Source: G965222535 sp965222535 (lineage in GTDB: Bacteria > Pseudomonadota > Gammaproteobacteria > HK1). From it: a stretch of DNA of 64,000 nucleotides. Of this stretch, positions 7,744 through 17,868 are shown piece after piece. A program made the translations under genes and the position numbers. Each line of letters starts with the position of its first letter. Position 1 is the stretch's first letter. Under the pieces are notes generated by a model that saw only the letters and a list, made by a program, of their open reading frames with translations, made no database searches and had not been told where the DNA came from. The DNA lies in the NCBI GenBank assembly GCA_965222535.1, contig OZ244957.1, positions 992,001-1,056,000 on the forward strand, given 5' to 3'.

Positions 7744-10026
7744 TCAGGAGGCCCCCGATGCGGCAATCGCTTCAATCGGGCTCAGCTTGGCGAATGACTG
7801 TAACAGCCACTTACAGCCGACACTATCAAATTTAACCTGGATCCGCGTTTCGCTGCCGGTGCCCTGATACATTAAAACCACTCCCTGACCAAAGCGCGGA
7901 TGCGCAACAATCTGCCCCAGATGAAACGCTGATTTATCGGAATTGCGCTTCCCTGATTTACAGTATAACGCCTCCGGCGGCGGAACAGGAATGGCTTCGG
8001 CGAGTGCTGGGGGTGCTGGGGGTGCTAGGGCCGCTGGGGGTGCTAGGGGCGCTGGGGGCGCTGGGGGCGCTAGGGCCTCAGTAGTGTTTTCGGGTGACCG
8101 CATATCCAGCACATTAACCGGTAGCTCACGCAGAAACCGGGATGGCGATGGGTAGTAATCGGAGCAATTCAGATGACGCACTTGAGTATGCGTCAAAAAC
8201 AGCTTTTGTTTGGCGCGTGTCATCCCAACATAGCAAAGCCGTCGCTCCTCTTCAATTTTGTTTGTATCGCCACTGCTGCGGCTGTGAGGGGATAACCCCT
8301 CCTCCAAGCCGCAAATAAACACCACGTCAAATTCAAGCCCCTTAGCGGCGTGCATGGTCATCAGGTTAACCCCTTTTTGTTCCAGATCAATCAAACTACT
8401 GCCGGTTTCCAGTACCGCATGGGACAAATACGCGACCAATGGCTCAGACACCTCAGAAAGGTTTTTCTCAAATTGATCAGCGGCACTGATCAACTCTTGA
8501 AGGTTATCCAATTGGTTTTGCACACGCTCGCTTTTTTCTTTATTTAAATAACCTAATATCTGGCTTTTATCCAGCATGGTGCGTACTTTATCCGCCAACG
8601 ACATCGTTTGGGTGCTTTCTCGGAGGGATTCGATCAGCGCAAGGAAGCCGGTCAGCGCATTGCAGGATCGCGCCGGAAGCATACGCTGCGCAATAACGGT
8701 TTTGGCGGCCTCCCACATTGAGATTTTGTGTTCGTTGGCGACAATGCGGACTTGACCGGCAGTGCGTGCCCCGATACCACGTGCGGGGAAATTAACGATC
8801 CGCTCAAAAGCAACATTGTCATCTAGTTGCGTCATCAGGCGCAAATACGCCAAGGCGCTTTTAATCTCCAAGCGCTCGTAGAAGCGAAACCCTCCCTGGA
8901 TGCGATAAGGAATTCTGGCGTCTTGCAGCGAATCTTCCAGCACTCTGGACTGGGAACTGATGCGGTATAGGATCGTGCACTGATCCAAAGAGCCGCCGTT
9001 TGCCAGCCAATTCTTTAACTGGGCGATGACAAAATGCGCTTCATCCAGATCGTTGATCGCTGCGTACACGGTGATCGGCTCGCCGCTGACGCCGTCAGCC
9101 CACAGGTTCTTGCCCATCCGTCTTTGGTTATGGGCGATGAGTTTATTGGCGGCATGCAAAATGGTTTTAGTGGAACGATAATTCTGCTCTAGGCGTACGG
9201 TATTGACACTGGCGAAATCATCGGAGAACTTCAGTATATTTTCCAGCTTAGCGCCGCGCCAGCCATAAATCGCCTGATCATCATCACCGACCGCAAACAG
9301 CGATACAGTATCGCTGGTCAGCAACCGGATCCAAGCATATTGAATCGTATTGGTATCTTGGAATTCGTCGATCAGTAGATGTTTAAAACGTTGTTGATAT
9401 TGCTCTCTCAGATCATCGTTATTGCGCAGCAACTCAAAGCAGCGTAACAGCAGTTCGGGGAAATCGACAATGCTTTTTTGGTCGCAGTACGCCTGGTATT
9501 GGGTATAGACGTCGATCATCTTGTCAGACCAATAATCCGCGCCTCGCGGGAGGTGCTGCGGGCGCAACCCTTCGTCTTTGCGCGTATTGATATAGCTCTG
9601 GATCTGACGTGGCGGCCAACGATCCTCACCCAATTCCATATTCCCCAGTACCAGCCGGATACAGCGCAGTTGATCTTCGCTATCGAGGATTTGAAAGCTC
9701 TTTTCCAGCTTGGCAGCCTGCCAATTGAGACGCAACATGCGATGCGCCATGCCGTGGAAGGTGCCTACCCACATGCCTTGCATTGAACGCCCTAACATGT
9801 GTTCGATGCGGCTGCGCATTTGGCCTGCCGCTTTGTTGGTGAAAGTGACTGCAAAAATATCAGCTGAAGAAGCGCGCTTAGTTTCCAGCAACCACGCTAT
9901 GCGGTGTACTAATACGCGGGTCTTGCCGCTGCCTGCACCGGCTACAATAAGGCAGCGATTGGCTTCTGAAGTCACCGCTTCTCGCTGGGGCTGGTTGAGC
10001 GCATCAAGAATATGTGAAGGATCCAT
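7744..10026 (-). CDS. uvrD: DNA helicase II UvrD
   Basis: 760-residue superfamily 1 helicase. Motifs in order: Q motif LNQPQREAV (10-18), Walker A AGAGSGKT (29-36), FTNKAA, DEFQDTN Walker B, VGDDDQAIYGWRGA, QNYRST, LMTMHAAKGLEFD and CYVGMTRAK. UvrD unwinds DNA in nucleotide-excision and mismatch repair. The C-terminal region ends in a Tudor-like segment (GQIVAHPRFGQGVV...VQVKF-type). Between the helicase core and that segment lies an odd Ala/Pro-rich tract (about residues 649-679) encoded by imperfect short repeats at 7990-8080. This makes the protein about 40 residues longer than E. coli UvrD. Confidence 0.95.
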   Translation of the reverse strand: MDPSHILDALNQPQREAVTSEANRCLIVAGAGSGKTRVLVHRIAWLLETKRASSADIFAVTFTNKAAGQMRSRIEHMLGRSMQGMWVGTFHGMAHRMLRLNWQAAKLEKSFQILDSEDQLRCIRLVLGNMELGEDRWPPRQIQSYINTRKDEGLRPQHLPRGADYWSDKMIDVYTQYQAYCDQKSIVDFPELLLRCFELLRNNDDLREQYQQRFKHLLIDEFQDTNTIQYAWIRLLTSDTVSLFAVGDDDQAIYGWRGAKLENILKFSDDFASVNTVRLEQNYRSTKTILHAANKLIAHNQRRMGKNLWADGVSGEPITVYAAINDLDEAHFVIAQLKNWLANGGSLDQCTILYRISSQSRVLEDSLQDARIPYRIQGGFRFYERLEIKSALAYLRLMTQLDDNVAFERIVNFPARGIGARTAGQVRIVANEHKISMWEAAKTVIAQRMLPARSCNALTGFLALIESLRESTQTMSLADKVRTMLDKSQILGYLNKEKSERVQNQLDNLQELISAADQFEKNLSEVSEPLVAYLSHAVLETGSSLIDLEQKGVNLMTMHAAKGLEFDVVFICGLEEGLSPHSRSSGDTNKIEEERRLCYVGMTRAKQKLFLTHTQVRHLNCSDYYPSPSRFLRELPVNVLDMRSPENTTEALAPPAPPAPLAPPAALAPPAPPALAEAIPVPPPEALYCKSGKRNSDKSAFHLGQIVAHPRFGQGVVLMYQGTGSETRIQVKFDSVGCKWLLQSFAKLSPIEAIAASGAS
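7990..8080 (-). repeat. in-frame Ala/Pro-coding short tandem repeat inside uvrD
   Basis: The plus strand reads as repeated GCTGGGGG(T/C)/GCTAGGG(C/G) 9-mers, which encode runs of Ala-Pro-Pro and Ala-Leu-Ala on the minus strand. Because unit length is a multiple of three, expansion or contraction keeps the frame. It sits in the flexible linker before the C-terminal Tudor-like segment of UvrD, where length change should be tolerated. Confidence 0.8.
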
Positions 10027-10154
10027 ATCGGAATATCGTAATCAGGTCGAGACAGCGAAACAGGGATGATCGCTGACGGCGGAATGGGGGCAGTTGTGGG
10101 GGCGGTACCGCTTGCGTTTATACGGCTGCATCACAAAGCGTAGCCGCCGAATAT

Positions 10155-10320
10155 AGCGAAGGGGCACCTCGAAAAACCTCACCGGGCTGGGGCTGGGGGA
10201 AGGGATATGATTACCTGTAACACAAGCTATTGGTTTATAACACTTTCCCCAATAGACAAGCCCGCAGAGTACCACGCAAAGCCAGCGAAGCTGGTTCTTC
10301 GTGGGTACCCCAAGGGTCCC
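10155..10320 (-). repeat. interspersed repeat, core-A copy with terminal hairpin
   Basis: GGGGCACCTCGAAAAACCTC, GGGCTGGGGGAAGGG, ATTACCTGTAACACAAGC, TTTATAACACTTTCCCC, AATAGACAAGCCC, then a hairpin whose arms are GTACCACG and CGTGGGTAC with an inner AAAGCCAGC/GCTGGTT stem and a CGAA loop. It lies upstream of uvrD. Confidence 0.85.
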
Positions 10321-10544
10321 TCAGGCGGCGTATTTCTCGTGCGATAACGAACTGCTGGACCTCGCGAAACTATCCAGTGCAAGGGGAATGGATGCCAAAA
10401 AAGCCGCATCAGTGCTTTGATGGCGAAGCTTCTAGGTTGGATTTAACCGTATCCACGGTAAGATAAGTCAAGTGTTGAGTAATAGTACCAAAGTTTTTGG
10501 TTTCAGAAAAGTATTGTCACCTCAGGCAATGGCTCTTTTGCCCC

Positions 10545-10722
10545 AAAGGGACCTCGAAAAACAGCAGCGGGATGGGGGTTTGGGGCAAGAAATTGTTTTA
10601 TTTTTAATAAGGCGCGGCGGCGTCGCGCCGTTCGCTGGCCTCTCGATCCGCTCAAGGCACCACGAAATGATTGTTGGCATAGCATTTCCCCAATAGACAA
10701 GCCCCGCCGGGCACCGCGAAGC
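10545..10722 (-). repeat. interspersed repeat, core-D copy
   Basis: Shares the outer arms of core-A elements (GGGACCTCGAAAAACAGC at left, CCCCAATAGACAAGCCCCGC at right). The centre is different: ATTGTTTTATTTTTAATAAG, a GC-rich palindrome GGCGCG...CGCGCC, GTTCGCTGGCCTCTCGATCC, and ACGAAATGATTGTTGGCAT. This shows that cores are exchanged between fixed ends. It lies downstream of lolD. Confidence 0.85.
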
Positions 10723-10803
10723 GCATTCCCGCTATGCCACCGTAGCGCAGCGCCTATTCTGAACCTGGTTCGTACACCTTAAAAGACACCCCGCCCGTCG
10801 GAT

Positions 10804-11490
10804 CTACGCATCACACACCAACCGCCCCTGCAGCAGTTGGAAGCAACGATCAGCGGCACCGCTGATGACTGGATCGTGAGTCGCTACGACGAGGCTTATC
10901 CCTTGGCTTTGATTGAGTTCCAGCATCAGCGCGAAGATGCGATCGGCGGTCTGCCGATCGAGATTACCGGTGGGTTCATCGGCTAAAACACAGCTGGGTT
11001 GGGTAACCAGCGCCCGCGCAATGGCGGCGCGCTGGCGCTCACCGCCGGATAAGGCGCTGGGTCGATGCGCAAGGCGTTCCCCCAGCCCAACCTGCTCCAG
11101 CATTGCAGCCGCCTGGTGCTGTGCCTTACGCACCGCAACGCCACGGATTAATAGCGGCATAGCGACATTTTCGAGCGCGCTGAACTCCGCCAGCAAGTGG
11201 TGGAACTGATAAACAAAGCCAATAAAACCATTGCGGATGCGGCACCGCTCAGAATCACTTAGGTGCTGGATCGGTCGCCCTTCAATCAACACTTCCCCCT
11301 GCGAGGGGACATCCAGCCCCCCCAACAACTGCATCAGCGTCGTCTTGCCAGACCCAGAGGCACCCATCAGCGCGATGCGCTCGCCTTTGCGTAGTTGCAG
11401 ATCGATCCCATTGAGCGTGTCAATCCGACTGCTGCCTTGGATAAAGTGCCGGCGCACGGCGCGGCATTCGAGGGTATAGCACTCAGCCAT
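10804..11490 (-). CDS. lolD: lipoprotein-releasing ABC transporter ATP-binding protein LolD
   Basis: 228 residues with Walker A GASGSGKT (43-50), Q-loop, the MacB/LolD-family FVYQFHHLLAEFSALENVAMP segment, signature LSGGERQR and Walker B CVLADEPTGN. LolD powers release of outer-membrane lipoproteins from the inner membrane to LolA. Its start overlaps the end of the LolC/E gene by 8 bases, so the two are translationally coupled. Only one LolC/E-type membrane subunit gene is present, which suggests a homodimeric LolF-like arrangement or a second subunit elsewhere. Confidence 0.94.
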   Translation of the reverse strand: MAECYTLECRAVRRHFIQGSSRIDTLNGIDLQLRKGERIALMGASGSGKTTLMQLLGGLDVPSQGEVLIEGRPIQHLSDSERCRIRNGFIGFVYQFHHLLAEFSALENVAMPLLIRGVAVRKAQHQAAAMLEQVGLGERLAHRPSALSGGERQRAAIARALVTQPSCVLADEPTGNLDRQTADRIFALMLELNQSQGISLVVATHDPVISGAADRCFQLLQGRLVCDA

Positions 11491-12733
11491 AACGCAGCGC
11501 CTCGGCAGGCTGCACCTGCGCTGCCCGAAAGGCGGGGTAAAGAGTCGCCACTATCGACAGCAGGAACGACAACAGCGCGATATAAAACACGTCGGAGAAA
11601 CGCAGATCCGATGGCACATCAGTGATGTAATACACATCCGGGGCGAGGATCTTAGTCGCGAAAATTTGCTCGATAGCCGCCACAAGCGTCTCAACATTGA
11701 GCGCCAGCCCGATGCCGCCTAGCACGCCGATAATGGTGCCAAACAAGCCGATAACCGTCCCCTGAACGATAAACACGCCCATTATCGTGCGCGGTGACGC
11801 GCCCATCGCACGCAAAATAGCAATATCCGTTTCCTTGTCAGTCACCACCATAATCAAGGTCGCGACAATGTTGAAAGCCGCCACCGCGACGATCAGCGTC
11901 AAGATAATGAACATCACTGTTTTTTCGGTTTTCAACGCTTTGAAGAAATTGGCATGGTATTGCGTCCAGTCGCGCAGCCAATAACTGCCGCTGAACTCGC
12001 GGGCAAGCTGGCGTGCGATTTGTGGTGCTCTGAACATATCGCTGAAGCGCAACCGCAAGCCGGTTACTTGATCCGCCATGCGAAATATTTTCTGTGCATC
12101 AGTGAGGTGGATCACCGCCAGCCCGTTGTCGAATTGGGCGTATTTGGCTTCAAACAGGGCAACCACCGTGAAACGCCGCAAGCGCGGCAAGATGCCAACC
12201 GGGGTCACCATCGCCTGCGGCGCAATCAGCGTGATCTGACTGCCAACCGTCGTTATGCCCAATGCTCTCGCCAACCCGACACCGAGCACAATGCCGTACT
12301 GACCGGGACGCAAATCCTGCGTGCTGCCCACTGTCACATGTTCCGCCAGCGTTGATACTGCCGGCTCGCGCTGCGGATCAATGCCGCGGATCAACGCTCC
12401 ATGCACCAAGGTACTATTGATCAGCATCGCTTCGGATTGGATGTAAGGCGCTGCTCCTACGACCTCTGGATTCTGTTTGGCGCGCTCAATCAGCGGTTCC
12501 CAATTGGCGAGACCGCCACGGTAATCGGCAATGGTGGCGTGGGATGCCATCCCCAAGATGCGCTCGCGCAGCTCGTGTTCAAACCCATTCATCACCGACA
12601 AGACGCCGATCAGCGCGATCACGCCGACCGCGATCCCCAGCATTGAAGTCATGCTGATGAACGATATGAAACGGTTGCGGCGGCGCGCCAAGGTATAACG
12701 TAGGCCAACGAACACGGCAAAAGGACGAAACAT
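11483..12733 (-). CDS. lolC: lipoprotein-releasing system transmembrane subunit LolC/LolE family
   Basis: 416 residues starting MFRPFAVFVGLRYTLARRRN, the usual start of LolC/E; the ATG at 12733 is chosen over an upstream in-frame start for this reason. It has one N-terminal membrane helix (about 25-48), a long periplasmic MacB-like domain (about 50-270), and three C-terminal helices (about 275-400) including the ILRAMGASPRTIMGVFIVQG loop that contacts LolD. It extracts mature lipoproteins from the inner membrane. It follows lnt closely (4 bases) and overlaps lolD, so lnt-lolC-lolD looks like one operon that links lipoprotein acylation to export. Confidence 0.92.
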   Translation of the reverse strand: MFRPFAVFVGLRYTLARRRNRFISFISMTSMLGIAVGVIALIGVLSVMNGFEHELRERILGMASHATIADYRGGLANWEPLIERAKQNPEVVGAAPYIQSEAMLINSTLVHGALIRGIDPQREPAVSTLAEHVTVGSTQDLRPGQYGIVLGVGLARALGITTVGSQITLIAPQAMVTPVGILPRLRRFTVVALFEAKYAQFDNGLAVIHLTDAQKIFRMADQVTGLRLRFSDMFRAPQIARQLAREFSGSYWLRDWTQYHANFFKALKTEKTVMFIILTLIVAVAAFNIVATLIMVVTDKETDIAILRAMGASPRTIMGVFIVQGTVIGLFGTIIGVLGGIGLALNVETLVAAIEQIFATKILAPDVYYITDVPSDLRFSDVFYIALLSFLLSIVATLYPAFRAAQVQPAEALRYG

Positions 12734-12737
12734 GGTA

Positions 12738-14276
12738 TCAGCCAAGGCCTCGCCGTTTCTGTCTGGCTTCGCGCATGGAGAGCACAATAACCCCGAACAT
12801 GACGAAGACCGCAATGATGAGGATCGGCAGGTTGCCCCAACGCATATACGGGGTCATGCCGAAGCGCGGCTCGACTTCATGCTCGATCACGGCAATCTCA
12901 AACGCTGTCGCGGCGTGCACGATCTGGCCTTGGGGGTTAATAAATGCGGTAACCCCGGTGTTGGTAGCCCGCGCTGCCCAGCGAGCGGTTTCCATCGCGC
13001 GCGCGCGGGCGATCTGCAAATGCTGATGGGGGCCGATAGAATCTCCGAACCAGGCATCGTTACTGGTCGTCACCAGCAGTTGAGTGCCACGGGATGCCGC
13101 AGCGATGGCGGCCCCAAATGCGATTTCATAGCAAATACTGACGCTGATAGTATGCCCGTCCACAACCAGCGGCGGGGATGAGAGCCCAGGACTTAGGTTT
13201 GAGACCGTGATCCCGAGCCATTTCACCAGCGGTTGCAGCAGTGCCGCCAACGGCAGGTATTCCCCGAATGGCACTAGGTGCCGCTTGTGGTAAGCGCCGC
13301 TCTTTTCCCCCAACAACAACATGCTGTTCAACGCTTGTCGATTACCCTTGAGCAGCAGCAACCCGACCAATACGCTGGTGCTGTGGTGGGTTGCAGCCTG
13401 CGATAATTCTTCAAGAAAAGGGCGCAGTCTATGCGCATAATCTGGCAATGCAACTTCCGGCAGAACGATTAAATCCGCATCCCAATGCGGATCAATCAAC
13501 TGGCGGTATCGATCCAGCGTCGGTTGGCGCATTTCAGGTAACCATTTTTTATGCTGCGGGATATTACCCTGCGCCAAAACGACTCGCAGCGGCGAACCGC
13601 CAGTGGTGGTCCAGGTTACAGTTCCCACCCAAGCACCGACGATCCAGATCGCCACAACAATTGCTGCCATGGTACGCGGCAGCGATCGGTTGCTGATGGT
13701 AACGGCGAGCAAAGCGGCGGTCAACGCGACCGCATAGCTTACGCCATAACTACCGAGCACCGGGAACCAACCGGCGAGCGGGGTATCCAACTGGCTATAG
13801 CCAAGCTGTAACCAAGGCACTCCAGTGAACAACCAACCGCGCAGCCACTCGATCAATAGCCACAACGCCGGTGCCCAGCCCAGCAGCGCTAAGTGGCGAT
13901 TCTCAGGCGCAAAGCGCGCATACAATCCGGCCATGGCAGCGCTATAGCCGGCTAAACATGCGATCAATAATACCGTCAGCGGCACTGCCAGCGCGGCGTT
14001 GATATGGGCAAAGCCAAAACTCTGGTAAACCCAGAAAATCCCGCCGCCGAAAGCCGCCAAGCCATGCAGCCAGCCGCGCCACAACGCGCGTCTGGGGCTG
14101 CAATCACTGATGGTAACGAATAAGACCGCGACCGAACCGATTGCCAGCCACCACCACTGGAATGGCGCGAACGCGAATACCATCAGCGCGCCAGCCGCGA
14201 GGCTTTGGGCATCGCCAACCCAAGGACGCCTTGCGGGGTGCCGCGCAGGGTACGGCAAGACCGCTGACGTGATCAC
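12738..14276 (-). CDS. lnt: apolipoprotein N-acyltransferase
   Basis: 512 residues. About six N-terminal membrane segments (to about 220) precede a nitrilase-type domain with the catalytic triad visible: E274 in VLPEVALP, K331 in YHKRHLVPFGEY, C382 in SICYEIAF. The TSNDAWFGDSIGPHQHL motif is also characteristic. Lnt transfers a third acyl chain to the N-terminal cysteine of lipoproteins in the inner membrane, the step needed for LolCDE recognition, which fits the lolC-lolD genes directly downstream. The start appears to be a GTG at 14276. A last membrane helix lies near 485-505. Confidence 0.95.
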   Translation of the reverse strand: MITSAVLPYPARHPARRPWVGDAQSLAAGALMVFAFAPFQWWWLAIGSVAVLFVTISDCSPRRALWRGWLHGLAAFGGGIFWVYQSFGFAHINAALAVPLTVLLIACLAGYSAAMAGLYARFAPENRHLALLGWAPALWLLIEWLRGWLFTGVPWLQLGYSQLDTPLAGWFPVLGSYGVSYAVALTAALLAVTISNRSLPRTMAAIVVAIWIVGAWVGTVTWTTTGGSPLRVVLAQGNIPQHKKWLPEMRQPTLDRYRQLIDPHWDADLIVLPEVALPDYAHRLRPFLEELSQAATHHSTSVLVGLLLLKGNRQALNSMLLLGEKSGAYHKRHLVPFGEYLPLAALLQPLVKWLGITVSNLSPGLSSPPLVVDGHTISVSICYEIAFGAAIAAASRGTQLLVTTSNDAWFGDSIGPHQHLQIARARAMETARWAARATNTGVTAFINPQGQIVHAATAFEIAVIEHEVEPRFGMTPYMRWGNLPILIIAVFVMFGVIVLSMREARQKRRGLG

Positions 14277-14299
14277 AGGCGCTGTATTTCCAGAGCACT

Positions 14300-14760
14300 A
14301 AACGAAGTCATTCCAGAGCGCTAAGCGAAGCAAAATGCACGGTATCAAATCAAAACCAAAGCTATGCTGGGGTTAAGGGGTTGGGGAAAGCGCCACAATC
14401 CCAGAGCCTTCACCCACCCTCGGCCCTGCACGGCGCTAAGGCGAGAGCGCAGGAGATTCTGGGGTTAGGGGCTTGGGGGAAGGGAGTACCGCGTTTAGGG
14501 GTGCTAAACACGCCTGTGTTTTTTAATTTTTAATAAGGAGCGCCTAACGGCGCATCGTTCGCTGACCGGCATAGACCGCTCAGCGGCACCATGAAATTAC
14601 CGCTGGAGGGTTCTTCTTACTCCGATACATCGGCGCATTGCCAATAGCAGGCTTTCCCCAATACCAACCTCTTTACCCTCCTTACTCTCCTGATATATCA
14701 GGATTAAAAATAGAAGATTCCAGAGCCTTGCCCGAAACGATTCCAGAGCGCCAAAACGAG
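14300..14760 (+). repeat. composite interspersed repeat, left copy of an inverted pair
   Basis: Holds module B (GAGCGCTAAGCGAAGC, AAAATGCACGGTATCAA), a stretch CCCTCGGCCCTGCACGGCGC then GGGGTTAGGGGCTTGGGGGA, core D (TTTTTAATAAGGAGCGCC, CGTTCGCTGACCGG), and a perfect palindrome TCCTGATATATCAGGA at 14688-14703. Blocks at about 14405-14525 and 14660-14735 are mirrored in reverse orientation at about 18310-18430 and 18185-18310, so the two composites bracket the decayed helicase/Sel1 locus. Confidence 0.8.
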
Positions 14761-14860
14761 CAGCGAAGGAGTGCACAAAGCAGCCTCACGAGCCACGAAT
14801 AGCCGTATGCTATTATACAGAAGCCCTTCTGTCGATACGGAACAATTACGGGAATATAAA

Positions 14861-17128
14861 ATGAGCAGTAAATTCTTCACCAACGATGGCGACAACACCC
14901 TGTTGCAGAAGTTTAAAGCGGTGTTCGATAACAATCCGCAGATTACTGAATTCGATGTATTGGTCGGGTATTTTTATGCGGCTGGCTATTTCAATATTCG
15001 CCCGTATTTGCAAAATGTTAATCCACTCCGGGTGCTGGTCGGCATCACTGTGGACAAGATCATTGCCAGCACCCAACAAAGAGGCCTGTCGTTGCAGTTC
15101 GGGGCCAGCTCTGCGCAAGTAAGGGAAGATTACCAACAGCGCCTTACAGAAGAAATCGAGTGCGCCGAGTACACCAAGCCCACCGAAACCAGCGTTCAGC
15201 AGTTTGTGGAAGACATCCGCTGCAAAAAAATCATCATCAGGGCGCATCCCTCGCGCACCTTACACGCCAAAATTTATATTTTCAGGCCGTCGACGTTTAA
15301 CCCGCACAGCAGCGGCGAAGTCATTACCGGATCATCCAACCTCACCGCTGCCGGCTTAGGTGCTGGCGATCGACCGCCTTGCTATGAATTCAATGTATCC
15401 CTGCGCGATTACGATGAGGTTAAGTTTGCCACCGATGAATTTGAAAAACTGTGGGCGGAAGCGGTGCCCATCCTACCCGCTGCGGTGACCGCAGCCAGGG
15501 ATCAGACTTATCTGCGCGATGATTTCACCTCTTTTGAACTTTATATCAAGTTTTTGATTGAATATTTTGGCCGCGAAATTGAATTTGACCCCAACCGCAT
15601 TGGCGATCTGCCGGCGGGCTTCAAACGCCTGAATTATCAAATGGATGCAGTCGAGCAAGGGTATCTTCTGCTATCGGATCACAACGGCTTCTTCCTCTCT
15701 GATGTGGTGGGTTTGGGTAAAACCGTGGTTGCCACCCTAATCGCCAGAAAATACTTTTACCTCAACGGCTATCCCGAATATCGCTCACGCATATTGATTG
15801 TCTGCCCGCCAGCGGTGAAAGCAAATTGGCAGGAAACCATTGAGCAGTTTGAGATCGACAACGTGGAATTTATTACCACCGGCAGCCTGCATAAAATCAC
15901 CAATCCGAGGAAACATGATCTGATCATCGTGGACGAGGCACACAAATTCAGAAACGACACCTCCGATAGCTATAAAATGCTGCAAAAGATGTGCAAAACC
16001 CAGTGCCGCAACGGCAAGAAGAAGCGCGTCATCCTAGTTTCCGCGACGCCGCTTAACAATCGCCCCGATGACATCAGGAATCAATTGCTGTTGTTTCAGG
16101 ATGCCAATGACAGCACCCTAGATATTAACATCAACCGCTTCTTCAACCAGGTTTCAAAACGATACAAAGAACTGATCCTGCAACCGGTGGCAGCAGATTT
16201 TCGCGATCAGATCAGAAAACTCTACACCCGCATCAGGGATAAAATTATTGAGCCACTGACCGTACGCCGCACGCGCACCGATCTGAGTAAGCACTCACTC
16301 TATGCGAATGACCTGCACCACCAAGGGATTATTTTCCCGCGGGTATCCCCACCGCGGCATCTGCTTTATCAGCTCAATACCGATCTGAACCATCACTACC
16401 AGCAAACGCTTGCCCGACTGCAAAACGCCGACGGTAGCGGCCTAGAATACGCCCGCTATCGACTCATTGAACACCTGAAGCCCGAACACCAGCGGGATTA
16501 CCTGCACCCTGAACAGATTACCCAGCGCTTGACCGGGATAATGAAAACCCTGCTGATTAAACGCTTGGACAGCAGTTTTTATGCGTTTCACCAATCGTTG
16601 CAGCGGTTTGTACAATCCGCTAAAGCGCTACAGAAAATGGTAGCGGATAATCGTATTTTCATTGCTCCGGCTCAAGCGTTGGAAAGGTACATTGAGGAAG
16701 AGCGGGAGGAGGAATTGCTGGGGCTGTTGATGAATAAACAACGCACCGATCCGAGCATAAAAATACTCACCTGCGATGACTTTAAGCCAGAGCTGTTTGC
16801 GCTGCTGCAACACGATTACCAGTTATTCACCGCGATGGAAAGCCAATGGCGCAGCATCGTTGACCAGCAGCCCGACCCCAAGCTGCAATTACTGCTTAGT
16901 GAATTACCGCAAACATTGCTCAACCGCGCGCCACAACACAATCCCGCGGGGAAGTTGGTTATCTTCTCCGAATCCACCGATACCACCGGCTACCTGTCGG
17001 GTAAGCTCCAGCAGCACGGCTACCGCGTGTTGGCGATCAGCGCGAAGAACCGATCCCAGCAGCAACAGACGATCCGGCAAAACTTTGATGCCAACCTGCC
17101 GCCAGAGAAACAGTTAAAAACAGGATCA
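14861..17128 (+). pseudogene. PLD-nuclease/SNF2 helicase fusion, truncated at its 3' end
   Basis: From the ATG at 14861 (MSSKFFTNDG) about 755 residues are intact. A phospholipase D-like domain comes first (about 20-230: LHAKIYIFRP, ITGSSNLTAAGLG), then an SNF2-type motor with GLGKTVVATL, LIIVDEAHKFRN and ILVSATPLNNR. The second RecA lobe begins (LVIFSESTDTTGYLSGKL) but stops before motifs V and VI. At about 17128 the frame runs into the antisense of a Sel1-repeat gene and ends at 17272. Full-length relatives are roughly 1000 residues or more and occur in restriction or defence contexts. The break is therefore read as a deletion or insertion junction, and ATPase activity is probably lost. Confidence 0.85.
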
Positions 17129-17149
17129 ATTGGACTTTTTGCGAGAGCA

Positions 17150-17764
17150 TCATTTTTGTTCATTCCCTTGCTCGGCAGCCCGCCGGTACCACTTGGTCGC
17201 CTCGCAGTCGTCTTGGGGAACACCTGTACCTTCGGAATACATCTCACCCAGACCGGTCTGGGCTTCCGCTAATCCCTGCTCAGCGGCCAACCGGAACCAC
17301 TTGACCGCCTCGCGGTCGTCTTGGGGAACACCTGTACCTTCGGAATACATCTCACCCAGACCGCACTGGGCTTCCGCAAATCCCTGCTCAGCGGCCAACC
17401 TAAACCACTTGACCGACTCACGGTCATCTTGAAAAACACCTTGGCCTATCCGATACATCTCACCCAGAATGTACTGGGCTTCCGCTAATCCCTGCCTAGC
17501 AGCCAGCCGGTACCACTTGACCACCTCGCGGTTGTCTTGGGGAGCGCCTACCCCTTCGGAATACATCCAAGCCAGATTGAACTGGGCTTTAGCGTGCCCC
17601 TGCTCAGCGGCTTGCCGGTACCACTTGACCGCCTCGCGGTCGGCTTGGGGAACACCTTCCCCTTTCGCATACCGCACACCCAGCTCGTTCTGAGCTTGCG
17701 CATCCCCCTGATCAGCGGATCGCCGGTACCACTTCGCGATCATCTTGGAAAACATCTTTCCCAT
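17150..17764 (-). pseudogene. Sel1-repeat (TPR-like) protein, 5' end lost
   Basis: The surviving frame encodes about five 36-residue Sel1 repeats (pattern A-x-x-x-L-G-x-M-Y-x-x-G-x-G-V-x-x-D-x-x-x-A-x-K-W-x-R-x-A-A-x-Q-G). The DNA copies are very similar to each other in the last three units (17175-17440), so recent unit duplication is likely. There is no signal peptide. Further Sel1-coding sequence continues upstream to about 17850 but contains a TAG stop and a frameshift (QGDVDAQMNLG is readable). The gene is therefore decayed at its 5' side, next to a transposase remnant. Sel1 proteins are protein-interaction scaffolds; no role is assigned. Confidence 0.82.
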
Positions 17765-17868
17765 TCTCCATATCCCACACCCAGATTCATCTGTGCATCT
17801 ACATCTCCCTGCTAGGCGACTAGCCAGTACTGCTTGGCCGACTCGCTGGCATCATAACTCAAATTTGA

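Noticed and set aside
7943..8155. Gly/Ala-rich open frame on the plus strand
   Set aside because: It is the antisense of the Ala/Pro tract of uvrD; uvrD motifs on both sides fix the coding strand.
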